NCBI RefSeq assembly: GCF_039523795.1
Contig: NZ_BAAAFZ010000002.1
Coordinates: 45,735-109,734 of the forward strand
From: Craurococcus roseus
GTDB lineage: Bacteria; Pseudomonadota; Alphaproteobacteria; Acetobacterales; Acetobacteraceae
Direction: 5' to 3'
DNA: 64,000 nucleotides
A program made the position numbers and the translations under genes. Each line of letters opens with the position of its first letter. The first letter of the stretch is position 1. The notes below the pieces were generated by a model that worked only from the letters and a program-made list of their open reading frames with translations, did not search any database and was not told the origin of the DNA. This document shows, in pieces, positions 1 to 7,019 of this stretch.

Positions 1-207
1 TCGATCTGGACCAACAACCTGAAGGTCGGCCTGGACCTGGCGCACCGGCTGGAAGCCGGGCTGGTGCAGATCAACCAGAACCTCGTGGTGCAGGCCAACC
101 TGTCCTACGGCGGCGTGAAGAGCAGCGGCCTCGGCAAGGAAGCCTCCCTCGAAGCCATGCTGGAACACTTCACCCACAAGAAGACCATCATGGCCCGGAT
201 GGACTAG
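1..207 (+). CDS. Aldehyde dehydrogenase, C-terminal fragment (partial at window edge)
   Basis: The reading frame is open from base 1 and ends at TAG 205-207, giving the last 68 residues. The stretch AGLVQINQNLVVQANLSYGG followed by VKSSGLGKEASLEAMLEHFT is the typical end of the NAD(P)-dependent aldehyde dehydrogenase superfamily, where the small domain closes on the catalytic domain and a GGxKxSGxGrE-type motif precedes the terminal helix. The catalytic Cys and Glu lie outside the window, so the substrate cannot be named. About 430 bp of non-coding sequence separates it from the ABC transporter operon on the same strand, so co-transcription is uncertain. Confidence 0.85.
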   Translation, partial: SIWTNNLKVGLDLAHRLEAGLVQINQNLVVQANLSYGGVKSSGLGKEASLEAMLEHFTHKKTIMARMD

Positions 208-634
208 GCTCATCGGGGTCCCCGGCGCTCCCGATACCGCCGCCTCCCGCATCGTCGGGCCGCGCTTGTGGGCGGGTGCAGATGCGCCCGCCCGGTAGCC
301 GGGGTGGCCCCAAGGCGCACCGATGAGGCGTGCCGCCGTCGCAGAGCACGGCCGAAGGCGGGTCCCCGGGCCCGCCCCGCCGCGGAACAGGCGAGGCGGG
401 CGGGCAACGGCGCGCTCCACCCCAAGGGCGCGAGACGGGCGCCCCATGTCAGACCGCCGGCGATCCCCCCGCCATCCGGAGGCCGGCGCCGAGACCGTTG
501 CCGTGGCGGCGCCCGTTCGCTACGCCCGCCCGGACACCGAGCCTGCGAGGGACGCGCGATGCTGGTGGACGGCCGCTGGCACGAGCCTTGCTGATCTCGC
601 CGAGCACCGCTTGCACCTGGGAGGATTCGCCTTC
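208..634. other. Gene-poor stretch upstream of the ABC transporter operon
   Basis: I see no convincing gene here. Frames on both strands are Arg/Pro/Ala-rich and look like GC-driven noise. A short peptide starting at ATG 559 (MLVDGRWHEPC, stop 592-594) has a GAGGG just upstream and resembles the first residues of glutathionyl-hydroquinone reductases or aldehyde dehydrogenases, but nothing follows it. No TPP-type CTGAGA element is visible, although the downstream operon has an NMT1/THI5-like binding protein. Confidence 0.4.
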
Positions 635-1678
635 GTGACCGCGCCCGTTCCGCGCCGCGCCGCCGCCCTGGCGCTGACCGCCGCCGCCCTGGCCGCGCCG
701 CGCTTGGCCCGCGCCCAGGCCGCCGCCCCGCGCGTGCGGCTGCAACTGGATTGGGCGTTCCAGTCCCCCAACGCCTTCGCCCTGGTCGCGCGCGAGCGCG
801 GCTTCTTCCGCGAGGCCGGCGTCGAGGTCGCCATCGAGCGCGGCACGGGCAGCGGCCGGGTGCCGGTGCAGCTCGCCTCCGGCGCCGCCGACCTGGGCTT
901 CGCCGACATCAACCCGGCCATTCGCTTCGCCGTCGAGAACCCGGACCGCGGCCTGCTCTGCGTCGCCGTGCTGCTGGACCGCTCGCCGCTCTGCGCCATC
1001 GTGCGCGCCGACGGGCCGGTGCGCGCGCCCAAGGACCTGGAAGGCCGCACCCTGGCGGCGCCGGAGTTCGACGCCGGCCGCCAGCTCTTCCCGGCCTTCG
1101 CCCGCGTCGCCGGCATCGACAAGGGCAAGGTGAACTTCCTGTCCGTGAGCCCGGAGCTGCGCGAGCCCATGCTGGTGCAGCGCCGCGCCGACGGCGTGAC
1201 CGGCTTCGTCACCACCTCCGCCTTGGCGCTGAAGGGTTTGGGCCTCCAGCCGGACGCCCAACGGGTGCTGCTCTACGCCGACCACGGGCTCGACCTCTAC
1301 GGCAGCGCCCTGCTCACCACCCGCGACTACGCCCGCGCCAACCCGGACGCCCTGAAGCGCGCGCTCGCCGCGCTGTTCCGCGGCGTCCAGTCCCAGCTCG
1401 CCGACCCGGCAGGCGCCATGGCCATCCTGCGGCGGGCGGAGCCGCTGACCGACGTGGCGCTTGAGACGGAGCGGCACGCGCTCAACGCCGCCACCTGCAT
1501 CCTCACCCCCGGCGCCCGCCGGAACGGCCTTTCGGCGGTGGAGCCGGAGCGGCTCGGCCGCGGCATCGCCGCGGTGGAGGAAGCCTTCGGTTTGCCGAGT
1601 CGCCTCAAACCCGAAGCCTTCTACACCCCGGACCACCTGCCGCCGGCCGAGGCGCGCGCGCTGCCGCCGCCGGCATGA
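635..1678 (+). CDS. ABC transporter substrate-binding protein, NMT1/THI5-like (nitrate/sulfonate/taurine or pyrimidine class)
   Basis: This is the periplasmic solute-binding component (347 aa from GTG 635) of a NitT/TauT-type importer. GTG 635 is preferred because GGGAGG lies about 10 bases upstream and translation then begins directly with an export signal: RR, a hydrophobic Ala/Leu core, and cleavage near ARAQA around residue 31, possibly Tat-type. The mature part opens with VRLQLDWAFQSPNAFALVA, typical of the family, in which a strand is followed by a ligand-contacting residue and the statement that the protein becomes free of the membrane. ASGAADLGFADINPAIRF is the usual second motif. The stop overlaps the ATPase start by 4 bases (ATGA), so coupling is likely. 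The substrate cannot be fixed from sequence; an aromatic or pyrimidine compound is as likely as taurine. Confidence 0.85.
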   Translation: MTAPVPRRAAALALTAAALAAPRLARAQAAAPRVRLQLDWAFQSPNAFALVARERGFFREAGVEVAIERGTGSGRVPVQLASGAADLGFADINPAIRFAVENPDRGLLCVAVLLDRSPLCAIVRADGPVRAPKDLEGRTLAAPEFDAGRQLFPAFARVAGIDKGKVNFLSVSPELREPMLVQRRADGVTGFVTTSALALKGLGLQPDAQRVLLYADHGLDLYGSALLTTRDYARANPDALKRALAALFRGVQSQLADPAGAMAILRRAEPLTDVALETERHALNAATCILTPGARRNGLSAVEPERLGRGIAAVEEAFGLPSRLKPEAFYTPDHLPPAEARALPPPA

Positions 1679-2478
1679 GCAACGCCTTCGTCCAGGTGGA
1701 CGGCGTGGCCCTGCGCCACCCCGGCGCCGACGGCACCTTGGCGCTGGAGCATTGCACGCTCTCGGTCGCGGAGGGCGAGTTCGTCGCCGTTGTGGGCCCC
1801 TCGGGCTGCGGCAAGTCCACGCTCATGCGGTTGGTCACCGGGCTGTGGCGCCCCACCGCCGGCGGGGTGGTGGTGGCCGGCCGCGAGGTGGCGGGCCCGC
1901 TCTCCATCGCCGGCATGGCGTTCCAGAACCCGTCTTTGCTGCCTTGGCGCACCGTGCTGGACAACGTGCTGCTGCCGCTGGAGGTGGTGAAGCCGCACCG
2001 CTCCCGCCTGCGCCGCGAGCGCGCCGCCTACGAGGCCGAGGCGCGCGCGCTGCTCGCCCTGGTCGGGCTGGCCGGCTTCGAGGACCGCTTCCCGTGGCAG
2101 CTCTCGGGGGGCATGCAGCAACGCGCTTCGCTGTGCCGCGCGCTGATCCACCGTCCGGGCCTGCTGCTGCTGGACGAGCCCTTCGGCGCGCTCGACGTGT
2201 TCACGCGCGAGGAGCTGTGGCTCGTGCTCCAGGAGGTCTGGCGCACGCGCCGGCCGACCGTGCTGCTGGTCACGCACGATCTGCGCGAGGCGGTGCTGCT
2301 GGCCGACCGTGTGCTGGTCATGTCCGCCCGCCCCGGCCGCATCGCGGCGGAGCGCCGCGTGCCCTTCCCGCGCCCCCGCGCGCTGGAAGGCACCTACACG
2401 CCGGCGTTCGGCGCGATGGTGGGCGAGCTGCGCGCCCTGGTCGGCGCCGCGCGCGAGGTCCCGGCCGGTGCGGCGTAG
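1675..2478 (+). CDS. ABC transporter ATP-binding protein, NitT/TauT family
   Basis: Cytoplasmic ATPase subunit (267 aa) that energises the importer encoded with its neighbours. All ABC motifs are visible: Walker A GPSGCGKST at 41-49, Q-loop AFQNPSLLPW near 82-91, signature LSGGMQQR at 143-150, Walker B LLLLDEPFGAL near 163-173, and switch histidine in VTHD near 201. The wording around the Q-loop and the DVFTREELW segment is typical of TauB/SsuB-like ATPases. It overlaps the binding protein gene by 4 bases and the permease start by about 11 bases, so the three form one translationally coupled operon. Confidence 0.93.
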   Translation: MSNAFVQVDGVALRHPGADGTLALEHCTLSVAEGEFVAVVGPSGCGKSTLMRLVTGLWRPTAGGVVVAGREVAGPLSIAGMAFQNPSLLPWRTVLDNVLLPLEVVKPHRSRLRRERAAYEAEARALLALVGLAGFEDRFPWQLSGGMQQRASLCRALIHRPGLLLLDEPFGALDVFTREELWLVLQEVWRTRRPTVLLVTHDLREAVLLADRVLVMSARPGRIAAERRVPFPRPRALEGTYTPAFGAMVGELRALVGAAREVPAGAA

Positions 2479-3250
2479 CCACGCCGAAGCGGCGCTGCCC
2501 TGGATCGTCGCCCTGGCGCTCGCCTTGCTTTGGGAGGCGGTGGTGCGCTGCTTCGCAGTGCCGGAGTTCCTGCTGCCCGCGCCCTCGGCCATCGGCGCCA
2601 GCATGGCCAAGTGGTGGTGGCCGTTGCTGGACAGCGCCGCGCGCACCCTGCTGAACACGGTGCTGGGCTTCGCGCTCGCCGTGGCCTTCGGCCTGGCGTT
2701 GGGCGTGGCGATCGGCGCTTCGCCGCTGCTCTACCGCGCGCTGTACCCGCTGCTCATCGGCTTCAACTCCGTGCCCAAGGTGGCGGTGGTGCCGGTGCTG
2801 GTGATCTGGTTCGGCGGCGGCATCGTCCCGGCGGTCATCACCGCCTTCCTGATCTCCTTCTTTCCCATCGTGGTGAACGTGGCGACCGGCATCGCCACCG
2901 TGGAGCCGGAGCTGCGGGACGTGCTGCGGGCGCTGGGCGCGGGGCGCCTCGACATCATCCGCAAGGTCGGGCTGCCGCGGGCGATGCCCTACTTCTTCGC
3001 CTCCTTGAAGGTGGCGATCACCGTCGCCTTCGTCGGCTCCATCATCGCCGAGACGGTGGCGGGCAACCAGGGCGTCGGGCACCTCATGCTCGTGGCCTCC
3101 TCGCGCTTCGACGTGCCGCTGGTGTTCGCCGGGCTGGTGGTGACGGGCGCGATGGGCGTGGCGATGTACGCGCTCGCCGCGGTGCTGGAGGCGCGCACCA
3201 CCGGCTGGGCCACCCGCGGCCAGCGCGACGGCTTGGGCTTCGGCGCGTGA
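2468..3250 (+). CDS. ABC transporter permease, NitT/TauT family
   Basis: Inner-membrane permease of 260 aa if started at GTG 2468, which overlaps the end of the ATPase gene and leaves the expected short N-terminal tail before the first membrane helix (LPWIVALALALLWEAVV). The frame stays open further upstream, but that part is antisense-like Arg/Pro-rich sequence and lies inside the ATPase gene. About six hydrophobic segments are present. The cytoplasmic EAA loop that docks on the ATPase is visible as ALGAGRLDIIRKVGLPRAMP. With the two preceding genes it completes an importer. A large inverted repeat begins 14 bases after the stop. Confidence 0.9.
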   Translation: MRRSHAEAALPWIVALALALLWEAVVRCFAVPEFLLPAPSAIGASMAKWWWPLLDSAARTLLNTVLGFALAVAFGLALGVAIGASPLLYRALYPLLIGFNSVPKVAVVPVLVIWFGGGIVPAVITAFLISFFPIVVNVATGIATVEPELRDVLRALGAGRLDIIRKVGLPRAMPYFFASLKVAITVAFVGSIIAETVAGNQGVGHLMLVASSRFDVPLVFAGLVVTGAMGVAMYALAAVLEARTTGWATRGQRDGLGFGA

Positions 3251-3264
3251 CGGCCCTTCCCCCT

Positions 3265-3320
3265 CCCACCGCGCAGTAGCGGGCCTCCACCCCGGCGCTG
3301 GCCCGCTACTGCGCGGTGGG
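3265..3320. terminator. Perfect 21-bp inverted repeat (large hairpin) closing the ABC operon
   Basis: Bases 3265-3285 are the exact reverse complement of 3300-3320, with a 14-base loop between them. The stem is GC-rich and would be very stable. It lies just after the permease stop and at the 3' edge of the decayed liv region on the other strand, so it could act as a transcription barrier for both directions. No clear U-run follows. An 11-base piece of the right arm recurs at 3601-3611 inside the pseudogene. A repeat or rearrangement scar is an alternative to a terminator. Confidence 0.6.
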
Positions 3321-3960
3321 CCACTTGGCGCTGGCGGAGCGCCACGGCGCGGGCGGTGAGGTTGAGCGCCAGCCCCACGTTCTGCTCCGCCAACAGCAGC
3401 TTGACCCGCTTCCGCCGCAGGCGAGCGGACAGGCCGAGCATCTCGTCCAACCGCACCGTCATGGCGCCTTCGCCGGGCTCGTCCAGCGGCAGCAGCAGGG
3501 CGAGGCCGGCGGCGAGTGCCATCGCCACCTTCAGGGCGCTCCGCTCGCCGGCGGCGCGCCAAGCGCGGTGGAACAGGCCGATGCGCGCCAGAAGCGCCGC
3601 GGCCCGCTACTCCAGGGCGCGCAGCCCGGGGGCGGCGCGACCAGAAGCCCAGCCACGCCACCGGCGCCTGGCCGGTGGCGCGCACGTTCTGCGGCGGTGG
3701 CCTGGAAGGACGTGGTGACGCCGAGGCGGGCGGCGCGGTGCTGCTGCGGCAGGCCGGTGATGCCGTGCCCGCCGAGCAGGATGCGCCCTTCGCTGGGCGG
3801 GGAGGCGCCGGCGAGCAGGTCGAAGGAGGTGCCCTTGCCGGCGCCGTTCGACCCGATGATCGAGATGAGCAGGCTGGCGCTGAAACCGGCCGAGACGTTG
3901 GACAGCGAGCGGGAGACGCCAGAAGCCCTGCCCAGGCATTCGGTGGGCAGGACGGCGGCG
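3321..3960 (-). pseudogene. Decayed branched-chain amino acid ABC transporter ATPase (livG/livF-like remnant)
   Basis: Reading the minus strand from about 3960 down to 3321, pieces of a LivG/LivF ATPase appear in more than one frame. The first piece has SLSNVSAGFS then a Walker A-like IIGSNGAGKGTSFDLLAGA, where the usual Thr after GK is Gly, then SEGRILLGGHGITGL and RLGVTTSFQ. After a frame change near 3600-3640 come LLARIGLFHRAWRAAGERSA, KVAMALAAGLALLLPLDEP (Walker B) and LLLAEQNVGLALNLTARAVA, the usual LivF/LivG ending. The LSGG signature is eroded, an in-frame stop sits at 3608-3610, and no single frame spans the gene. This is therefore a broken gene. Parts of livG and livF may have been fused by deletion. 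Confidence 0.75.
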
Positions 3961-3964
3961 CCGT

Positions 3965-4130
3965 TCACCGCCCCGATAGCCGGTTGACGGGCGTGCCCCA
4001 GATCCCCTCTCGGAAGAACAGCACGCACAACACGGACACCGACGCGTTCGAAGACCGCGTCGCAGGAGCCGAAGAAGGAGGGCCCGAGAGGCCTCCCGCT
4101 CCATGGTTGGGCGAAGGCGACGATCGAAGA
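3965..4130 (-). pseudogene. Remnant of livM-type permease C-terminus
   Basis: On the minus strand, one frame ending at TGA 3967-3965 reads VLFFREGIWGTPVNRLSGR, which matches the well-conserved C-terminal VLFFPxGIWG ending of LivM branched-chain amino acid permeases. Just upstream, in a different frame, LGPSFFGSCDAVFE resembles the GPxLGAAVFxLLE helix of the same family. The remnant sits directly in front of the livG-like pseudogene, exactly where livM lies in intact liv operons. The upstream boundary is a guess. Confidence 0.6.
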
Positions 4131-4527
4131 TCCCGCGAAACGCCTAGGGCATGATGAAAGGGCGTCCGCCCCGCGCGCCTCCGGCAAGGAGGCCCACGCG
4201 GAGGACACGGCGGACGCGCTCGAAGCCGCGTCGCGGACCCTCGTGGGCGGCGGCTCGGTCACGGGCACGCCAGGCGTCACACCGACCCGGTGGACACCTT
4301 TGCGGTGCCCGTCGAATGCCGCTCGTGGCGCCGCGAGGGCTGGATGCTCGTGTACGGGCGTCCCTTCGGTGGCTAGGACGTCTTCGCCCATCGGCCAAAC
4401 GGCGCTCAAACGGCGGAGCCGCCGGCGCCATTCCCAGCGCACGCGCCGCCTTGCCAAGCACGGACGGCGGGCCACACTTCCCAAGGGAAACCGCCATATT
4501 GAACACGACTCGAGGAGAAACGAGACG
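4131..4527. other. Non-coding stretch between the liv remnant and the lipoprotein gene
   Basis: No family is recognised on either strand. The open plus frame that runs through it into the lipoprotein gene has the Arg/Ser/Thr-rich composition of GC noise. It probably holds more eroded liv operon sequence plus the promoter of the downstream lipoprotein. Near 4497-4510 the sequence becomes locally AT-richer (around ATATTGAACACGACT), the best candidate promoter area, but no firm boxes are visible. Confidence 0.35.
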
Positions 4528-5148
4528 ATGCCCGCCTTTGCCCGCCGTGCCTGCGCCGCCGCCCTGCTCGCCGCGGCCGCAGCCGGCGCCGGCTGCACGC
4601 CAGGACCGAACTACTCGCCGCGGGACTGGGTGACGCTGCCCCCCGACGCGGTGGTGGGCGCGGGCGACCCGACGCGCGCCGCCATCCTCAACTCGGCTTA
4701 CGCCTTCGGCACGCCGCAGAGCTTGGCGGGTCGGCCGGCCGAGGCCGCCGTGGCGGTGGCGCAGCTCGATTACCTCGCCAGCGAGATTCCTTTCGGCGCC
4801 CGTTGGCGCGAGTTCGACCCGACCGTCGGCCTCCTGCTCCAGCGCGCGCGGCAGGAGGTGCGCAACTACGTCGGCGTTTCGCAGGACGCGGCGCCGCAGG
4901 CGGTGATCGACGCCTTCTACGGCGCCTCGCGCGCCCTCCGCGCCAACGACACCGCGGCGGCCGAACGCATCCTCGCGCCGCCAGTGGTCCCCAATTCCCG
5001 GCAAGCGCTGGGGCACCTTTCCGCCATGCCGCTGCTCCCCATCGCCAACCAGGCGACCACCCGCGCGGCGCAGGAACTCGACCGTGTCGGGCGGATCAAC
5101 GGGCGGAGCGGCGGCGGCCCGGGCGGCGGGGGCGGTGGCCGGAACTAG
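4528..5148 (+). CDS. Putative lipoprotein of unknown function
   Basis: 206 aa from ATG 4528, which has GAGGAGAAA 8-15 bases upstream. The N-terminus has Arg residues, an Ala/Leu core and a lipobox ending at AGAGC near residue 24, so it should be lipidated and anchored in the outer or inner membrane. The mature part is soluble, alpha-helical in appearance (EVRNYVGVSQDAAPQAVIDA, AFYGASRALRANDTAAAERI), and ends in a low-complexity Gly-rich tail. I do not recognise the family. Only 13 bases separate it from the most likely start of the CoA transferase gene, so the two may be co-transcribed. Confidence 0.75.
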   Translation: MPAFARRACAAALLAAAAAGAGCTPGPNYSPRDWVTLPPDAVVGAGDPTRAAILNSAYAFGTPQSLAGRPAEAAVAVAQLDYLASEIPFGARWREFDPTVGLLLQRARQEVRNYVGVSQDAAPQAVIDAFYGASRALRANDTAAAERILAPPVVPNSRQALGHLSAMPLLPIANQATTRAAQELDRVGRINGRSGGGPGGGGGGRN

Positions 5149-5161
5149 CGGCCCCGGCGGC

Positions 5162-6565
5162 GTGTCGCCGCGCCGCCACGCCCCGCGCGACACCCTGGAA
5201 GCGCTTTGGTGCCTCGCGGGCCTCGCGCCTGTGGCGCTCGGCCCGGTCGAACTCTCCGGCGAAGAGCCGGCCCTGCCCTCCTCCTTCCGCGTCGGCGCCG
5301 CGGCGCAGGCCACGATAGCGGCCGTCGCGCCCGCCGCCGCCGCGGTCCACCGTCGGCGCGGCGGGCCGGAGCAGGCGGCGCGCGTTTCCATGCGCCACGC
5401 GGCGCTGGAGTTCCGCAGCGAGCACTGGTTGCGGCTGGACGGCGCCGAACTCCCGGATTCCTGGGATTCAGTCGCCGGCACTTACCGGTGCGGCGACGGC
5501 CGGGTGGTTCGGTTGCACACCAACTTCCCGCACCACCGCGAAGGCGTGTTGCGCCTGCTGCGCTCCGACGGCACGCGCGAGGCGGTGCGCGATGCGCTGC
5601 GCGGCTGGGCGGCCCTCGATTTCGAGGACGCGGCCGCGGCGGTGGGGCTTTGCGTCACCGCCATGCGGGGCTTCGCGCAGTGGGACGCGCACCCCCAGGG
5701 CGCCGCCGCCGCCGGCCTGCCCCCGCTCCGCATCGAGCGCATCGGCGACGCGCCGCCCAGCCCGTTGCCGCCATTGGGGGAGCGCCCGTTGGGAGGACTG
5801 CGGGTGCTGGACCTCACCCGCGTCATCGCCGGGCCGGTTTGCGGCCGGACGCTCGCGGCGCATGGGGCGGAGGTGCTGCACATCAGCGCCGCGCACCTCC
5901 CCTCCTTCGACAACCTCCTGGCCGACACCGGGCGCGGCAAGCGCACCGCGCGCCTCGACCTGCGGACGGCGGAAGGGCGGGACGCGCTGCGGTCGCTGGC
6001 GGCGGGCGCCGACGTTTTCCTCCAGGGCTACCGCCCCGGCGCCGTCGCCGCGCATGGCTTCGCGCCGGCCGGGCTGGCGGCGCTGCGGCCGGGCGTCGTT
6101 TGCGCGTCGCTCTCGGCCTATGGCGAGGTGGGGCCGTGGGGCGGGCGGCGCGGCTTCGACAGCCTCGTGCAGACCGCGAGCGGCTTCAACGTGGCCGAAG
6201 CGGAAGCCGCCGGCGTCGAACCGCCGAAGCCCCTGCCCTGCCAAGCGCTGGACCACGCCTCGGGCTACCTGCTCGCCTTCGGCACGCTGGCCGCCCTGTT
6301 GCGGCGGGCGGAGGAGGGCGGGAGCTGGCACGTCCGCGTCTCCCTCGCCGGCACCGGCGCTTGGCTGCGCGGCCTCGGCCGGCTCGAAACGGGCTTCGCG
6401 GCACCGGCGCCGCGCTTCGGGGAGATCGGCGACCTTTTGGAGGAGAGCGACAGCGGTTGGGGCCGCCTCCTCGCGCTCCGCCATTCCGGGGTGCTGGAGG
6501 GCACGCCGCCGCGCTGGGCGCTGCCGTCGGTGCCGCTCGGCACCCACGCGCCGGCTTGGGCTTGA
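5162..6565 (+). CDS. CoA transferase family III (CaiB/BaiF-like) with unusual domain order
   Basis: 467 aa from GTG 5162; ATG 5084 and other GTG codons upstream are possible but overlap the lipoprotein. The family III CoA transferase core starts only near residue 210 with LGGLRVLDLTRVIAGPVCGR, followed by GRGKRTARLDLRTAEGRDAL and ADVFLQGYRPGAVAAHGF, the segment carrying the dinucleotide loop and the Asp used for the acyl anhydride. The roughly 200 residues in front contain CGDGRVVRLHTNFPHHRE and a helical stretch that resemble the C-terminal half of ordinary CaiB-like proteins. The order thus looks permuted relative to CaiB. It would move CoA between carboxylic acids in the cytoplasm. The substrate is unknown; the nearby SCP2 and fatty-acid genes suggest acyl-CoA metabolism. 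Confidence 0.8.
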   Translation: MSPRRHAPRDTLEALWCLAGLAPVALGPVELSGEEPALPSSFRVGAAAQATIAAVAPAAAAVHRRRGGPEQAARVSMRHAALEFRSEHWLRLDGAELPDSWDSVAGTYRCGDGRVVRLHTNFPHHREGVLRLLRSDGTREAVRDALRGWAALDFEDAAAAVGLCVTAMRGFAQWDAHPQGAAAAGLPPLRIERIGDAPPSPLPPLGERPLGGLRVLDLTRVIAGPVCGRTLAAHGAEVLHISAAHLPSFDNLLADTGRGKRTARLDLRTAEGRDALRSLAAGADVFLQGYRPGAVAAHGFAPAGLAALRPGVVCASLSAYGEVGPWGGRRGFDSLVQTASGFNVAEAEAAGVEPPKPLPCQALDHASGYLLAFGTLAALLRRAEEGGSWHVRVSLAGTGAWLRGLGRLETGFAAPAPRFGEIGDLLEESDSGWGRLLALRHSGVLEGTPPRWALPSVPLGTHAPAWA

Positions 6566-6597
6566 CCCGCCGGTCGCGGTGACGGCCGCCGCGCCGA

Positions 6598-6918
6598 TCA
6601 GTCCTCGTCGAGCAGGCTGCCGAGCTTCATCGCCACGCCCTTGGAGCCCTCCACCCGCAGCCGGCCGGTGGAAAAGGCGAGCATCGGGCTCAGCTTGCCG
6701 CGCATCAGCTTCTCCAGGTCCGTGGAGGAGAGGCGCAGCACCGTGTCGGCCTCCTCGTCGCCGGACGCCGCCTCGATGGTCGGCGCGCCGCCGGCGGTGG
6801 CGTCGAGCAGCACGCTTTCCTCCGTGTCCGTGATGTCGAAGCGCACGCGGTAGCCCAGGCGCCGCAGCGCGTCCGCGCGGTTCCGCATCTCGGCCATCAG
6901 GCTTTCCGCGTCCGCCAT
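6598..6918 (-). CDS. SCP2 sterol-binding domain protein
   Basis: 106 aa, essentially one small SCP2 domain. Recognisable elements are the beta strands YRVRFDITDTEESVLLDA and DTVLRLSSTDLEKLMRGK, then LSPMLAFSTGRLRVEGSKG, VAMKLGSLL, which match bacterial lipid-carrier domains that bind fatty acyl chains or other hydrophobic ligands. It is cytoplasmic with no signal. The gene is divergent from the fatty acyl-CoA ligase gene and shares the roughly 100-bp control region that contains the inverted repeat at 6961-6978, so shared regulation with fatty-acid oxidation is plausible. Upstream on its strand GAGGGGAA provides a ribosome-binding site. Confidence 0.85.
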   Translation of the reverse strand: MADAESLMAEMRNRADALRRLGYRVRFDITDTEESVLLDATAGGAPTIEAASGDEEADTVLRLSSTDLEKLMRGKLSPMLAFSTGRLRVEGSKGVAMKLGSLLDED

Positions 6919-6940
6919 GTGTTCCCCTCCTTCAGCTCTG

Positions 6941-6978
6941 GTTGACCCTTAAAGTACCTAGTTGACCTATACGTCAAC
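6941..6978. promoter_or_regulatory. Divergent control region with GTTGAC-N6-GTCAAC operator
   Basis: GTTGACCTATACGTCAAC at 6961-6978 is an inverted repeat with perfect 6-bp arms and a 6-base centre. A second GTTGAC lies at 6941-6946. The 16-bp core resembles the type of palindrome bound by MerR-family fatty-acid and branched-chain acid regulators of the LiuR kind. A MerR-family gene lies in the operon it precedes. The TTGACC at 6942-6947 is also separated by about 20 bases from TATACG at 6968-6973, the long spacer typical of MerR-activated promoters. Both readings are inference. Confidence 0.55.
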
Positions 6979-7019
6979 AAGTGTAATTTGGTCAGCAGGG
7001 ACGGGAAGGAGCGGATCGC

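Noticed and set aside
559..594. Leader peptide or truncated gene MLVDGRWHEPC
   Set aside because: Only 11 residues with nothing recognisable after the stop; resemblance to enzyme N-termini is too short.
208..634. TPP riboswitch in front of the NMT1/THI5-like ABC operon
   Set aside because: Looked for CTGAGA and the 3' ACCTGATCTGG-type core; neither is present.
4150..4530. N-terminal extension of the lipoprotein (start at 4243)
   Set aside because: It would put about 95 basic residues in front of a clear lipoprotein signal; ATG 4528 has a good Shine-Dalgarno.
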